Assembly (NCBI RefSeq): GCF_003443675.1
Contig: NZ_CP031963.1
Span: forward strand, 2,937,501 to 3,001,500
Direction of reading: 5' to 3'
Length of the DNA: 64,000 bases
DNA from: Aquimarina sp. BL5
Lineage (GTDB): Bacteria > Bacteroidota > Bacteroidia > Flavobacteriales > Flavobacteriaceae
Shown: positions 54,779-61,590 of the stretch, in pieces
Layout of the letters: each line of letters starts with the position of its first letter
Position numbering within the stretch: position 1 is the stretch's first letter
The notes under the pieces: model-generated
Told to the model about the DNA's origin: nothing
Database searches by the model: none
Seen by the model: the letters and a program-made list of their open reading frames with translations, nothing else
Program-made: the position numbers and the translations under genes

Positions 54779-55975
54779 ATGAAAAAATGCATTATAATCA
54801 CTTCTGTAATCTTACCAATACTTATGCTAAGCTTCTTCCTTTTTGAACCTATCATGACCTACACAACGGGGTGGAATTCTTTTCCAAACAGTAAAGAATT
54901 AGAGCCTATCTCATATCATAATGATGATACTTCAAAAAAGGCAGATAGTATTTTAAAAGAAATGTTTACGCATCTTAAAACACCTGGATTATCAGTTGCT
55001 ATAGGAATGAACGGAAAGGCAATTTGGTCTAATGCAATTGGTTACCAAGATATTAAAAACGATAAAAAAATAAGTCTTGATACAAAATTCAGAATAGGAA
55101 GCACATCCAAAGCAGTTACTTCCATTGGAGTAGGTTTGCTTTTACAGAAAGGTAAATTAAATCTAAATTCTAAGGTCAAAGAATTCGTACCTTATATAAA
55201 CGAAACACTGGCCGAAATAAAATTAAAACAACTAGCATCACATACCTCAGGAATACGAAATTATGGAACCTGCTTTTGCTTTCCTATATGGGAACATCTC
55301 AACAATGATGAGTATACAACGGTGCAAGAAAGTGTAGGAATATTTAGTGATTCTCCACTGCTGTTTCCTTCTGGAACTGATTTTAGCTATAGTTCTTACA
55401 ACTATACCTTGCTCAGTGCTATGATGGAAGGTGCGTCTGGTAAAGATTTTCTAAGTTTTATGAAAGCCGCAATTTTTAATCCTTTAGGTATTAAACACAT
55501 CAATGGAGAAACATCATCTTTATCACAAGAAAATATTTCAAAATTTTATGAAGTGGATGAAAACATGTATAAAGAAACTTTTAAAGTCAACAATAGTAAT
55601 AAATGGGCTGGAGGCGGATTTGTTGCTACACCAACGGCTCTTGTAAAACTAGGGAATGCCTTTCTAAACTATAATCTTTTAAATAAAGCCACCACTGAAA
55701 CCCTTATAGAACCAGTACAATTAGACACAGGAGAAATCAATAAACAAAACTATGCCATTGGATGGCGTAACAGCTTTACCGAGGAGATGTTTGACAATAA
55801 TCAAAAAGTACAAATCATCCATCACGCAGGAACTGCTGCGGGTTCTACATCTGTATTTATTCTATTTCCGGAATATAATCTATCAATATCTATACTAATG
55901 AATCGAAGTGGCGCCACATCCGACTTATTTACCTACTCATACGAGCTAGCAAAAATATTTATAACCAAAAAATGA
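54779..55975 (+). CDS. serine hydrolase, beta-lactamase/class C type
   Basis: 398 residues. N-terminal membrane anchor or signal (CIIITSVILPILMLSFFLF). The serine nucleophile motif S-x-x-K is S108-T-S-K111 (RIGSTSKAVTS). In place of the usual YSN the sequence reads YSSYN (FSYSSYNYTLL), and the third motif is HHAGTAAG. This is the esterase/penicillin-binding-like group, not necessarily a drug-resistance enzyme. Probably periplasmic. Preceded by a membrane XRE regulator and an inverted repeat. Confidence 0.88.
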   Translation: MKKCIIITSVILPILMLSFFLFEPIMTYTTGWNSFPNSKELEPISYHNDDTSKKADSILKEMFTHLKTPGLSVAIGMNGKAIWSNAIGYQDIKNDKKISLDTKFRIGSTSKAVTSIGVGLLLQKGKLNLNSKVKEFVPYINETLAEIKLKQLASHTSGIRNYGTCFCFPIWEHLNNDEYTTVQESVGIFSDSPLLFPSGTDFSYSSYNYTLLSAMMEGASGKDFLSFMKAAIFNPLGIKHINGETSSLSQENISKFYEVDENMYKETFKVNNSNKWAGGGFVATPTALVKLGNAFLNYNLLNKATTETLIEPVQLDTGEINKQNYAIGWRNSFTEEMFDNNQKVQIIHHAGTAAGSTSVFILFPEYNLSISILMNRSGATSDLFTYSYELAKIFITKK

Positions 55976-56065
55976 AGTGTCATCTCTCACTGTTTAATTG
56001 AACCAGAGCCAATAGGAGTGGCATGTGAAGATCAAAAACCAAAACTTTTATATTAAAAGAATAAA

Positions 56066-56098
56066 AAAGGGTCAGAATCTTAGGATTCTGACCCTTTT
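56066..56098. terminator. bidirectional terminator at end of peptide cassette 1
   Basis: AAAGGGTCAGAATC (56067-56080) pairs with GATTCTGACCCTTT across a TTAG loop, with A and T runs outside. Serves the serine hydrolase on the plus strand and the GG peptide on the minus strand. The following words (AATATT-GAATTAGCCT) recur beside the terminator at 60351-60386. Confidence 0.85.
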
Positions 56099-56135
56099 CA
56101 ATATTTGAATTAGCCTAAAAATTATTCTTCTTTAA

Positions 56136-56306
56136 TTAAAACGGTCCACCAACTGGTCTGCATAAACATCCCGCACAGATGAATGGATGGTCGCACTCGC
56201 TATCTGATTGGCATTCAGAGTTTAAACCTCCTCCTCCATTAACAGATTGTTGTTGTTTTTTGTTTAATTCTTTTACTCCTTGTTGAGTTAAAATTGATTT
56301 TAACAT
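56136..56306 (-). CDS. small peptide precursor with GG leader, paralog 3
   Basis: 56 residues. Leader MLKSILTQQGVKELNKKQQQSV ends in NGGGG, then a 29-residue Cys-rich core (five cysteines: SECQSDSECDHPFICAGCLC) ending CRPVGGPF. Same kind of leader as the peptides at 1.3-1.7 kb and the one at 60.2 kb, but the core differs. It lies 89 bases downstream of the NHL lipoprotein gene on the same strand and ends in a strong terminator, so the pair is likely co-transcribed. No processing or export genes are nearby. Confidence 0.75.
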   Translation of the reverse strand: MLKSILTQQGVKELNKKQQQSVNGGGGLNSECQSDSECDHPFICAGCLCRPVGGPF

Positions 56307-56395
56307 AATAATTTGGTTTTAAGATTAATTTGTATTGTGAGAGTAAGTTACAAAATAAAATAGGAAAATTCCCCTAATTTATTAATGATCTAAAA
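56307..56395 (-). repeat. peptide upstream sequence, intact copy
   Basis: The 89 bases before the 56-residue peptide (minus strand: GGGGAATT, TTTTGTA, then AAATTAATCTTAAAACCAAA before the start) are closely repeated at about 59870-59945 next to the AraC gene, where no peptide start remains. They look like the upstream part of a duplicated cassette. Confidence 0.6.
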
Positions 56396-57316
56396 TTAAT
56401 ACTCAATGCTACTTTCAATAATTCTTAGATTACTTGTACCGGCATCCGAGACATATAAAACTTTACCATTTGAACTTGCCAAAATTCCATTTGGAAAATT
56501 AAACGTAGCTTCAGAAATATCTCCATCATCATTACCCAATGTACTTCCTGCAAATACCTCAACTTCATTTTCTTTGTTAAGATTGACTTTATAAATCTTA
56601 TGCTCTCCCAACTGAGTTGCAAAAAGAAAACCTTTCGCATATGTCAAAAACCCTAAAAAATTAGCATTTGGCCCTCCAGCAGGAAGCTCAGCAATAAAAG
56701 TCAGGTTTCCATCCTTGTATTTATAAATTTTTCTGTCGTTAAAATTTCCTATATACGTATTTCCTCTTCTGTCAAAGGCTATTCCGGCAGGCCCATTAAT
56801 AGGCGCTCCTTCGTATAATTTAGTAATTGTATTGTCTTCTGATAATATATTAATCGTATTGGTATTGTACTCTACAAATAACATATCATTAGTCCCTGGG
56901 ATTCGTTTTATACCAGCAGGAGAAATTGCAGGAATACTATCTAATTGCGTGCCTTCTTCTGAATACTTATAAATTGCGTTTCCAAAATTATCACATACAT
57001 AGACCTCATCATCTTTGTTAATTCCAATTCCATTTGGAGAGACTAAACCATTTGCAAAAACGGTCACTTCTCTAGAAGGAGTCATTTTATACACTGTATT
57101 CCCTACAAAATCTGACCCGTATAAATTTCCCTTACGATCTATAGCTAGCCCATCATAAAAAGCTCCGTCTGTAACCGTTTCTACTGTCGTTGTTATATTG
57201 GGTACTTCTCCCGGTCTGCAGGAAATAAATAATAAGGAAAAAAGAAAAACGGGTATAACCATGGAAGAATACATTGCTTTTTTAAGTGTCAAAAAATAAT
57301 TAACTGTTCGTTTCAT
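56396..57316 (-). CDS. NHL/SMP-30-like beta-propeller lipoprotein, paralog 1
   Basis: 306 residues. Lipobox LLFISCRPG (a start at MYSSMVIPVFLF is also possible). About six propeller blades of NHL/SMP-30/LRE type, each with DRxGNLYGSDFVGNTVYKM- or DDEVYVCDNFGNAIYKYSEEG-like units, ending with YVSDAGTSNLRIIES. It is close in sequence to the T9SS-secreted propeller just upstream, so the two are tandem paralogs with different anchoring: lipid here, T9SS there. Family relatives include gluconolactonases and peptide-amidating lyases; no activity can be claimed. Carries the shared 15-bp motif upstream. Confidence 0.75.
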   Translation of the reverse strand: MKRTVNYFLTLKKAMYSSMVIPVFLFSLLFISCRPGEVPNITTTVETVTDGAFYDGLAIDRKGNLYGSDFVGNTVYKMTPSREVTVFANGLVSPNGIGINKDDEVYVCDNFGNAIYKYSEEGTQLDSIPAISPAGIKRIPGTNDMLFVEYNTNTINILSEDNTITKLYEGAPINGPAGIAFDRRGNTYIGNFNDRKIYKYKDGNLTFIAELPAGGPNANFLGFLTYAKGFLFATQLGEHKIYKVNLNKENEVEVFAGSTLGNDDGDISEATFNFPNGILASSNGKVLYVSDAGTSNLRIIESSIEY

Positions 57317-57341
57317 TTGATGTAATTTTAAAAGTTATGCT

Positions 57342-57384
57342 CAAAATTGAATCAAAAGCGTTTAATAATCGACCGTGTGTATCC
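57342..57384 (-). promoter_or_regulatory. shared 15-bp motif and -7-like box, copy 1
   Basis: Minus strand: GGATACACACGGTCG (57370-57384), then 20 bases, then CAATTTTG (57342-57349), one base off TAnnTTTG. The NHL lipoprotein ATG follows at 57316. Same motif and spacing as copies at 58595, 59795 and 61441. Confidence 0.55.
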
Positions 57385-57423
57385 TGTAAAACCTTTTTTA
57401 ACGAATATTTTCCTAAAGAAGCT

Positions 57424-58548
57424 TTATTTGACTATCTTTTTTGATGTCCTATACGTACCTGATGTTATAAGCACTGTATATATTCCCGAACTCCAAGTGC
57501 TGGTATTTATATTTCTTTCAAAAGCTTTGGTTTCAAATGGATTTGATTCTGAAAAAATTCTTTGCCCAAGCGTATCATATACCGCTACATCAAAACTACT
57601 TTGTTCCAGAAGTACTCCTTTTATCGTTAACATTTCTGTTGATGGATTTGGATATAATAGTAGGGAAAAGTCAGCTTCTTTTAATTCATTGATGCTAAGA
57701 GTTACATCAGAAATTATTCTGAGATTTTTTGTTCCCGCATCACTTACATATATGGTCGCCCCATCTGGGCTAGCCAAAATACCATTAGGAAGATTAAATG
57801 TAGCATCTGCAACATTTCCATCCGCATTCCCAATAGTACTTCCTGCATATATCTCGAGATCATCCACGTTTTGAGGGTTAATCCGATAAACACGATGCTC
57901 TCCCAATTGAGTAGCATATAAAAATCCATTAGCATATGTCAAGAAACCTAAAAAATTGCTATTGATCCCCCCTGAGGGTAATTGCGCTACGTATGTCAAT
58001 ACTCCATTATCGTACTTATGAATTCTTCTATCGTTAAAATTTCCTATAAATATTGTACCACTATCATCAAATGCTATACCAGCCGGGCCATTTAACGGAC
58101 TCCCGGAAAATAGTTGAGTAATTGTCCCATCTGATGCAAGCAAGTTAATGGTATTATTACCGTAACCAACAAAAAGCATATCATCACTGTTCGGCATTTT
58201 TTTTATTCCAGCAGGAGTAAGCGTAGGGTAGCTAGCAAGTTCATCTCCCTGATCATTATATTTTAGTATTCTATTACTTTCATGATCACATATGTAAATT
58301 TCATTATTACTATTCACACCAATTCCGTTAGGTGTGTTTAGACCACTCACAAACGTGCTTACATTACCATTGACATCCAATTTAAAAACCGAATCACCTG
58401 AATAATCAGATCCATATAAATTTCCATTTATATCCAAAGCAAGTCCATCATGGAATAATCCTTCCATAACAGTAGTTACAGTTTGAGAATTTAAGCTAGC
58501 GGTTACTAATAAAAAAAGTAGAGCGTAGAGAGTTTTCATATCATTCAT
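57424..58548 (-). CDS. NHL/SMP-30-like beta-propeller, T9SS secreted, paralog 2
   Basis: 374 residues from ATG 58548 (MNDMKTLYALLFLL); the ATG three codons on (58539) is equally good, and a TTG at 58581 is not, as it would sit in the promoter. Signal peptide, then six NHL/SMP-30-type blades (DINGNLYGSDYSGDSVFKLD, NNEIYICDHESNRILKYNDQ) up to about residue 285, then a T9SS sorting domain (LLYPNPSTEMLTIKGVLL ... SGIYTVLITSGTYRTSKKIVK). Predicted to be exported to the cell surface. Close paralog of the lipoprotein downstream; no peptide gene follows directly. Confidence 0.8.
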   Translation of the reverse strand: MNDMKTLYALLFLLVTASLNSQTVTTVMEGLFHDGLALDINGNLYGSDYSGDSVFKLDVNGNVSTFVSGLNTPNGIGVNSNNEIYICDHESNRILKYNDQGDELASYPTLTPAGIKKMPNSDDMLFVGYGNNTINLLASDGTITQLFSGSPLNGPAGIAFDDSGTIFIGNFNDRRIHKYDNGVLTYVAQLPSGGINSNFLGFLTYANGFLYATQLGEHRVYRINPQNVDDLEIYAGSTIGNADGNVADATFNLPNGILASPDGATIYVSDAGTKNLRIISDVTLSINELKEADFSLLLYPNPSTEMLTIKGVLLEQSSFDVAVYDTLGQRIFSESNPFETKAFERNINTSTWSSGIYTVLITSGTYRTSKKIVK

Positions 58549-58566
58549 AATTTTTAAAATTAACTT

Positions 58567-58609
58567 CGAAACTAATTTCAAAAACTATGATAAACGACCG
58601 TTTGGATAC
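58567..58609 (-). promoter_or_regulatory. shared 15-bp motif and -7-like box, copy 2
   Basis: Minus strand: GTATCCAAACGGTCG (58595-58609), then 20 bases, then TAGTTTCG (58567-58574), one base off TAnnTTTG. It precedes the T9SS-secreted propeller (start at 58548). Same as copies 1, 3 and 4. Confidence 0.6.
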
Positions 58610-58624
58610 AGTAATACTAATTTA

Positions 58625-59743
58625 TTATACTATTCCCATTTTCTTTATATAATTACTTGGGGTATCATTCTTGATCATTTTGAAAGCTTTATTAAAAGTT
58701 GATTTTGAATTAAAACCCGAATCTAATGACAAAGCCAAAATGGTATGATTAAAGTGTTCTCCCTTTTGAATTTTAGAAATAAACTCTTGGACTCTATACT
58801 TATTTATATAATCATAAAAACTACAGTTATGTATATTATTAAGTAACCAAGATACATTGTTCGTAGAAGTATTTAGTTCTTCAGAGAGATCCTTTAATGT
58901 AAGTTCATTATTAAGATATATTTTTTTACGAACCATAAGATCTTCTAAGTTCTTTTTTAGTATTTCTAATTCTTCACCATTCAATCTCCCTTTTTGGGCT
59001 TCTTTTTTCTTTATGAGTGGAACTCTAAATATTTCAGGCTGTTTTAAACTAAAAAAACCTACGATATAAATAAATATGGGAATGGTCATCCAGATTAAAT
59101 GATAGCTGATGAAACGCAACTCTTTAAACCTCATAAAATAGTTAGCATAGCTTATTACCCATAGCATCAAGAAAATTGAAATTCCAAATAAAAAAAACTT
59201 TAGGAAAGTCTGTACTTTCTGCGAATAAGAAAGATTAGCTTTTTCTGCTGTTTTATAAATTCTAAGTAGATGATATGATTTAATCATATACACCAAATTG
59301 CTTATCAAACCAACAGTCTCTACAATGAAATATATAAAGTTAAGAGTTCCTTGTCCAACCAAGATTTTAAATTCTTCTGTGGTATAAAATAATGTCCAAC
59401 TAAAAAACACTATATGAACAAAAGCCGGAATAAAATGATACCACGGAATCTTATAATTTGGAGATTCATAAAAAGTTAATCTTCTTATATAGGTGTAGAA
59501 TAAAGGTCCGAAAACAAAAATCAAAGTATCTACAAACCCTGCAATTCTGGAAAACAAAGGTCCTGAGAATCGTGGGTAAAATATTCTACCTACAAGCATT
59601 AGAGAAGCTATTAACAAAATAAAAGACAAAACCTTATTCGCTGGTTTGTTTTTATTATGAATTAATGAAAGTGTAATAGCAAGAAAAACCCCTTGACTAA
59701 TTCCTAAGACAAATAATAAATCTACTATTCCAAAAGAATTCAT
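58625..59743 (-). CDS. AraC family regulator with membrane sensor domain
   Basis: 372 residues. About seven hydrophobic helices in the first 240 residues (for example 5-27, 37-55, 70-90, 103-122, 132-157, 182-205 and 215-235), giving an integral membrane N-terminus, then an AraC HTH domain (about 270-368): LTLKDLSEELNTSTNNVSWLLNNIHN, YRVQEFISKIQKGEHFNHTILALSLDSGFNSKSTFNKAFK. Membrane AraC proteins of this form are common in Bacteroidota; the sensed signal is unknown. It is itself preceded by the same 15-bp motif as the three propeller genes, so it may regulate itself and them. A partial paralog sits at 63452. Confidence 0.88.
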   Translation of the reverse strand: MNSFGIVDLLFVLGISQGVFLAITLSLIHNKNKPANKVLSFILLIASLMLVGRIFYPRFSGPLFSRIAGFVDTLIFVFGPLFYTYIRRLTFYESPNYKIPWYHFIPAFVHIVFFSWTLFYTTEEFKILVGQGTLNFIYFIVETVGLISNLVYMIKSYHLLRIYKTAEKANLSYSQKVQTFLKFFLFGISIFLMLWVISYANYFMRFKELRFISYHLIWMTIPIFIYIVGFFSLKQPEIFRVPLIKKKEAQKGRLNGEELEILKKNLEDLMVRKKIYLNNELTLKDLSEELNTSTNNVSWLLNNIHNCSFYDYINKYRVQEFISKIQKGEHFNHTILALSLDSGFNSKSTFNKAFKMIKNDTPSNYIKKMGIV

Positions 59744-59766
59744 ATATGCAGTTAAAAGTTATATTT

Positions 59767-59809
59767 CAAATCTAAATAAATTTAGATATATCAGCGACCG
59801 ATTGGGTAC
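59767..59809 (-). promoter_or_regulatory. shared 15-bp motif and -7 box, copy 3
   Basis: Minus strand: GTACCCAATCGGTCG (59795-59809), then 20 bases, then TAGATTTG (59767-59774), a perfect TAnnTTTG box, 24 bases before the AraC ATG at 59743. The perfect -7 box here anchors the spacing in the other three copies. Confidence 0.65.
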
Positions 59810-59869
59810 ACAAATACTTCTTACTATAAACAATCTTATACTATAAAAGTCACAGTTGTTCTTAATTCA

Positions 59870-59945
59870 ACAGTTAATAATTTAGTTTTAAGATTAATTT
59901 ATATTCAACAATAGGATACGTACAAAAGAAGAGAATTCCCCTTTT
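59870..59945 (-). repeat. decayed copy of peptide upstream sequence
   Basis: Aligns with 56305-56376: shared words AATTTNGTTTTAAGATTAATTT and, further up, GGGGAATT with TTTTGTAC. The position that holds the ATG in the intact copy reads CAG here, so no peptide can start. It is left over from a duplicated peptide cassette between the AraC gene and the intact peptide at 60017-60226. Confidence 0.5.
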
Positions 59946-59961
59946 TTAAAGAGTTTTTCAT

Positions 59962-59997
59962 AAAACCTGAAGAATAATAAACGATTCTTCAGGTTTT
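59962..59997 (-). terminator. terminator after the 69-residue peptide gene
   Basis: AAAACCTGAAGAAT (59962-59975) pairs perfectly with ATTCTTCAGGTTTT (59984-59997) around 8 bases, with runs of A/T outside. Ends the minus-strand peptide transcript 19 bases after its stop. Confidence 0.85.
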
Positions 59998-60016
59998 GTT
60001 TTATTTATGATGCTTC

Positions 60017-60226
60017 TTATACTCCGTCACATTGCGCTCCTGCACCACCACAGTTTGAATTCATGTCTTGTAACGCATCAATTAATGTTCCTTCTAGATA
60101 GATATAGCCATTTCCACCTCCCTCAAATCCGCAAGTACATACAAAACGTTGTCCTGCTATAATTACTTTTTGTTTGCTCTTGGTAAGAATTTCTATACCT
60201 TCTAATTTCAAAATGTTTTGTAACAT
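60017..60226 (-). CDS. small peptide precursor, GG-leader-type, paralog 4
   Basis: 69 residues. MLQNILKLEGIEILTKSKQKVI is the same leader type as the other three peptides, though the GG site reads IAGQ. The core (about 43 residues) is Gly-rich with four cysteines (Cys29, 31, 59, 65) and ends NCGGAGAQCDGV. The full pseudoknot-like element and its TTCGCGAA block precede it; a strong terminator follows. No modification or export genes nearby. Secreted peptide of unknown function. Confidence 0.7.
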   Translation of the reverse strand: MLQNILKLEGIEILTKSKQKVIIAGQRFVCTCGFEGGGNGYIYLEGTLIDALQDMNSNCGGAGAQCDGV

Positions 60227-60252
60227 AATTTTTGATTTTAAAAATGATTAAT

Positions 60253-60287
60253 TCCGAACATTTTATAGACAGTCAGGATTTTGTCTA
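60253..60287 (-). promoter_or_regulatory. pseudoknot-like upstream element, copy C
   Basis: Minus strand: TAGACA, AAATCCTGAC, TGTCTA, TAAAATGT, TCGGA. TAGACA/TGTCTA is a perfect 6-bp stem; TCCTGA pairs with TCGGA through a single bulged T. It ends 26 bases before the peptide start. Together with copies A (1745-1777) and B (53515-53547) the stems keep pairing while bases change, but three copies are too few for a covariation test. Confidence 0.5.
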
Positions 60288-60346
60288 CTCTTCGCGAATG
60301 AGGTTTGTTACTTAAAAGTTCCTAATACTATTTTTTGTTACCCATA
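60288..60346 (-). promoter_or_regulatory. shared upstream block with TTCGCGAA palindrome, copy C
   Basis: Same word order as copy B: CTC-ATTCGCGAA-GAG with the palindrome at 60291-60298, then AGTAA, GGAACTT and GGGTAACAAAAA. Lies directly upstream of the pseudoknot-like element of the 69-residue peptide. Confidence 0.5.
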
Positions 60347-60350
60347 ACTA

Positions 60351-60386
60351 AAAAAAGATCGAAATCTTCATGTCTCGATCTTTTTT
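60351..60386 (-). terminator. terminator of the decayed peptide cassette
   Basis: AAAAAAGATCGA (60351-60362) pairs perfectly with TCGATCTTTTTT (60375-60386). It matches the position and flanks (AATATTCGAATTAGCCT) of the terminator at 56066-56098, so it belongs to the broken peptide copy at 60412-60441 and the NHL gene before it. Confidence 0.8.
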
Positions 60387-60411
60387 AATATTCGAATTAG
60401 CCTTACATTAA

Positions 60412-60441
60412 TTAAACAGGTTCACCAATTGGTCTGCACAA
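60412..60441 (-). pseudogene. remnant of a GG peptide C-terminus
   Basis: Minus strand, one frame reads LCRPIGEPV then stop, against LCRPVGGPF stop at the end of the peptide at 56136-56306. Leader and most of the core are missing; the remnant follows the NHL gene stop at 60466 within about 25 bases. With the terminator at 60351-60386 it is the decayed half of an NHL-peptide cassette. Confidence 0.6.
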
Positions 60442-60465
60442 ACTCCTTTACCTTGTAATACAGGA

Positions 60466-61389
60466 TTAATAGGGTTTTAAATCAATTTTACGTAGTCCTC
60501 CGGCTCCCGTATATTCTGAAATATATAACGTTTTTGTTCTTTTATTTGCTGCTATACCATTAGGATTACTAAAAGATGCTTCTAGTAATAGTCCATCTAC
60601 TTGCGCAGCTTCTCCATTACCTGCAATTATTTCAATTTTACCATTCATGGTTACTTTATAAACATAATTTACAGCTATCCCAGTAGCAAAAATAACATCG
60701 TTAATTACAGTGATATAACCGATACCAAAATTCTGAATAACGATATCAGGAATATTCGCTATTAGTGAAATTTCACCATTTTTATCGATTGAATAGATGT
60801 CAGCTGTATAAAAATTTGCCACGATTACATTTCCCTTACTATCTAAATCAATTCCAACTCCTCCTAATAACCTTGGATCGTTCGCATATTCTATCACTTC
60901 ACCTGTAGCAGAAATTTTATGTACTGTTGGTACAGTATAATTAGAAATATAAAGATTGTCCTGTCTATCAATTGTCATACTACTAGGCCAACCATCAATT
61001 GTAGTAATCACTTCTCTTTCTCCTGTAGGTGTAATTTTTAGAACCTGGCCATTAATCGTATTATTTGCATTGTTTACAAATAAATTTCCTTTAGAGTCTT
61101 TTGCTGTACCCATAGGACCAGATAAACCTTGTATTGTGTCTAAGATTCTTCCTCTAGCATCTAACTTAAAAACTCGAGTTCCACTGCCACCAGTATCAAC
61201 GAATCTGCCATACTCTGAAACGTACACATCTCCATTTCTGTCAACAGATACAGCCCCATTCGCTGCAAAATTGCTGACAATTGTTTCTACTTCTAATTTA
61301 GTATCAATACCATCTCCATAACAAGAAATTAGTGCTATTAACACACTGCATAAGGAAATCCATTTGAATGTTCTTTTAAAATGTTTCAT
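60466..61389 (-). CDS. NHL/SMP-30-like beta-propeller lipoprotein, paralog 3
   Basis: 307 residues. Lipobox LISCYGDG. Blades of NHL type (DRNGDVYVSEYGRFVDTGGSGTRVFKLDARG, DSKGNLFVNNANNTINGQVLKITPTG, DRQDNLYISNYTVPTVHKIS), ending LYISEYTGAGGLRKIDL. More distant from the 56-58 kb pair but of the same family. A peptide-gene remnant and terminator follow its stop, the same order as the intact cassette at 56-57 kb. Shared 15-bp motif upstream. Confidence 0.75.
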   Translation of the reverse strand: MKHFKRTFKWISLCSVLIALISCYGDGIDTKLEVETIVSNFAANGAVSVDRNGDVYVSEYGRFVDTGGSGTRVFKLDARGRILDTIQGLSGPMGTAKDSKGNLFVNNANNTINGQVLKITPTGEREVITTIDGWPSSMTIDRQDNLYISNYTVPTVHKISATGEVIEYANDPRLLGGVGIDLDSKGNVIVANFYTADIYSIDKNGEISLIANIPDIVIQNFGIGYITVINDVIFATGIAVNYVYKVTMNGKIEIIAGNGEAAQVDGLLLEASFSNPNGIAANKRTKTLYISEYTGAGGLRKIDLKPY

Positions 61390-61411
61390 AATAATAATTT
61401 TAAAGTTTCTC

Positions 61412-61455
61412 CAATATTAATTCCTAATCACATTACAAATCAACGCTTTGGGCAC
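61412..61455 (-). promoter_or_regulatory. shared 15-bp motif and -7-like box, copy 4
   Basis: Minus strand: GTGCCCAAAGCGTTG (61441-61455), then 21 bases, then TAATATTG (61412-61419), one base off TAnnTTTG. It is the most diverged copy but keeps the position before the third propeller gene (ATG 61389). Confidence 0.5.
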
Positions 61456-61590
61456 ACTAAGACGTTGTTCTCATTTTTATATGTCCACAAATTGTGGATA
61501 TATAAAAACTATAATGATCAAGGAGAAATATTCATCTCTAAAACCAAAAATTACAGGTGTATGTCTACATATTATTTTTGAAGTTTATTA

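Noticed and set aside
57347..57874. 175-codon plus-strand frame
   Set aside because: Antisense shadow of the T9SS-secreted propeller gene.
60956..61321. 121-codon plus-strand frame
   Set aside because: Antisense shadow of the third propeller gene.
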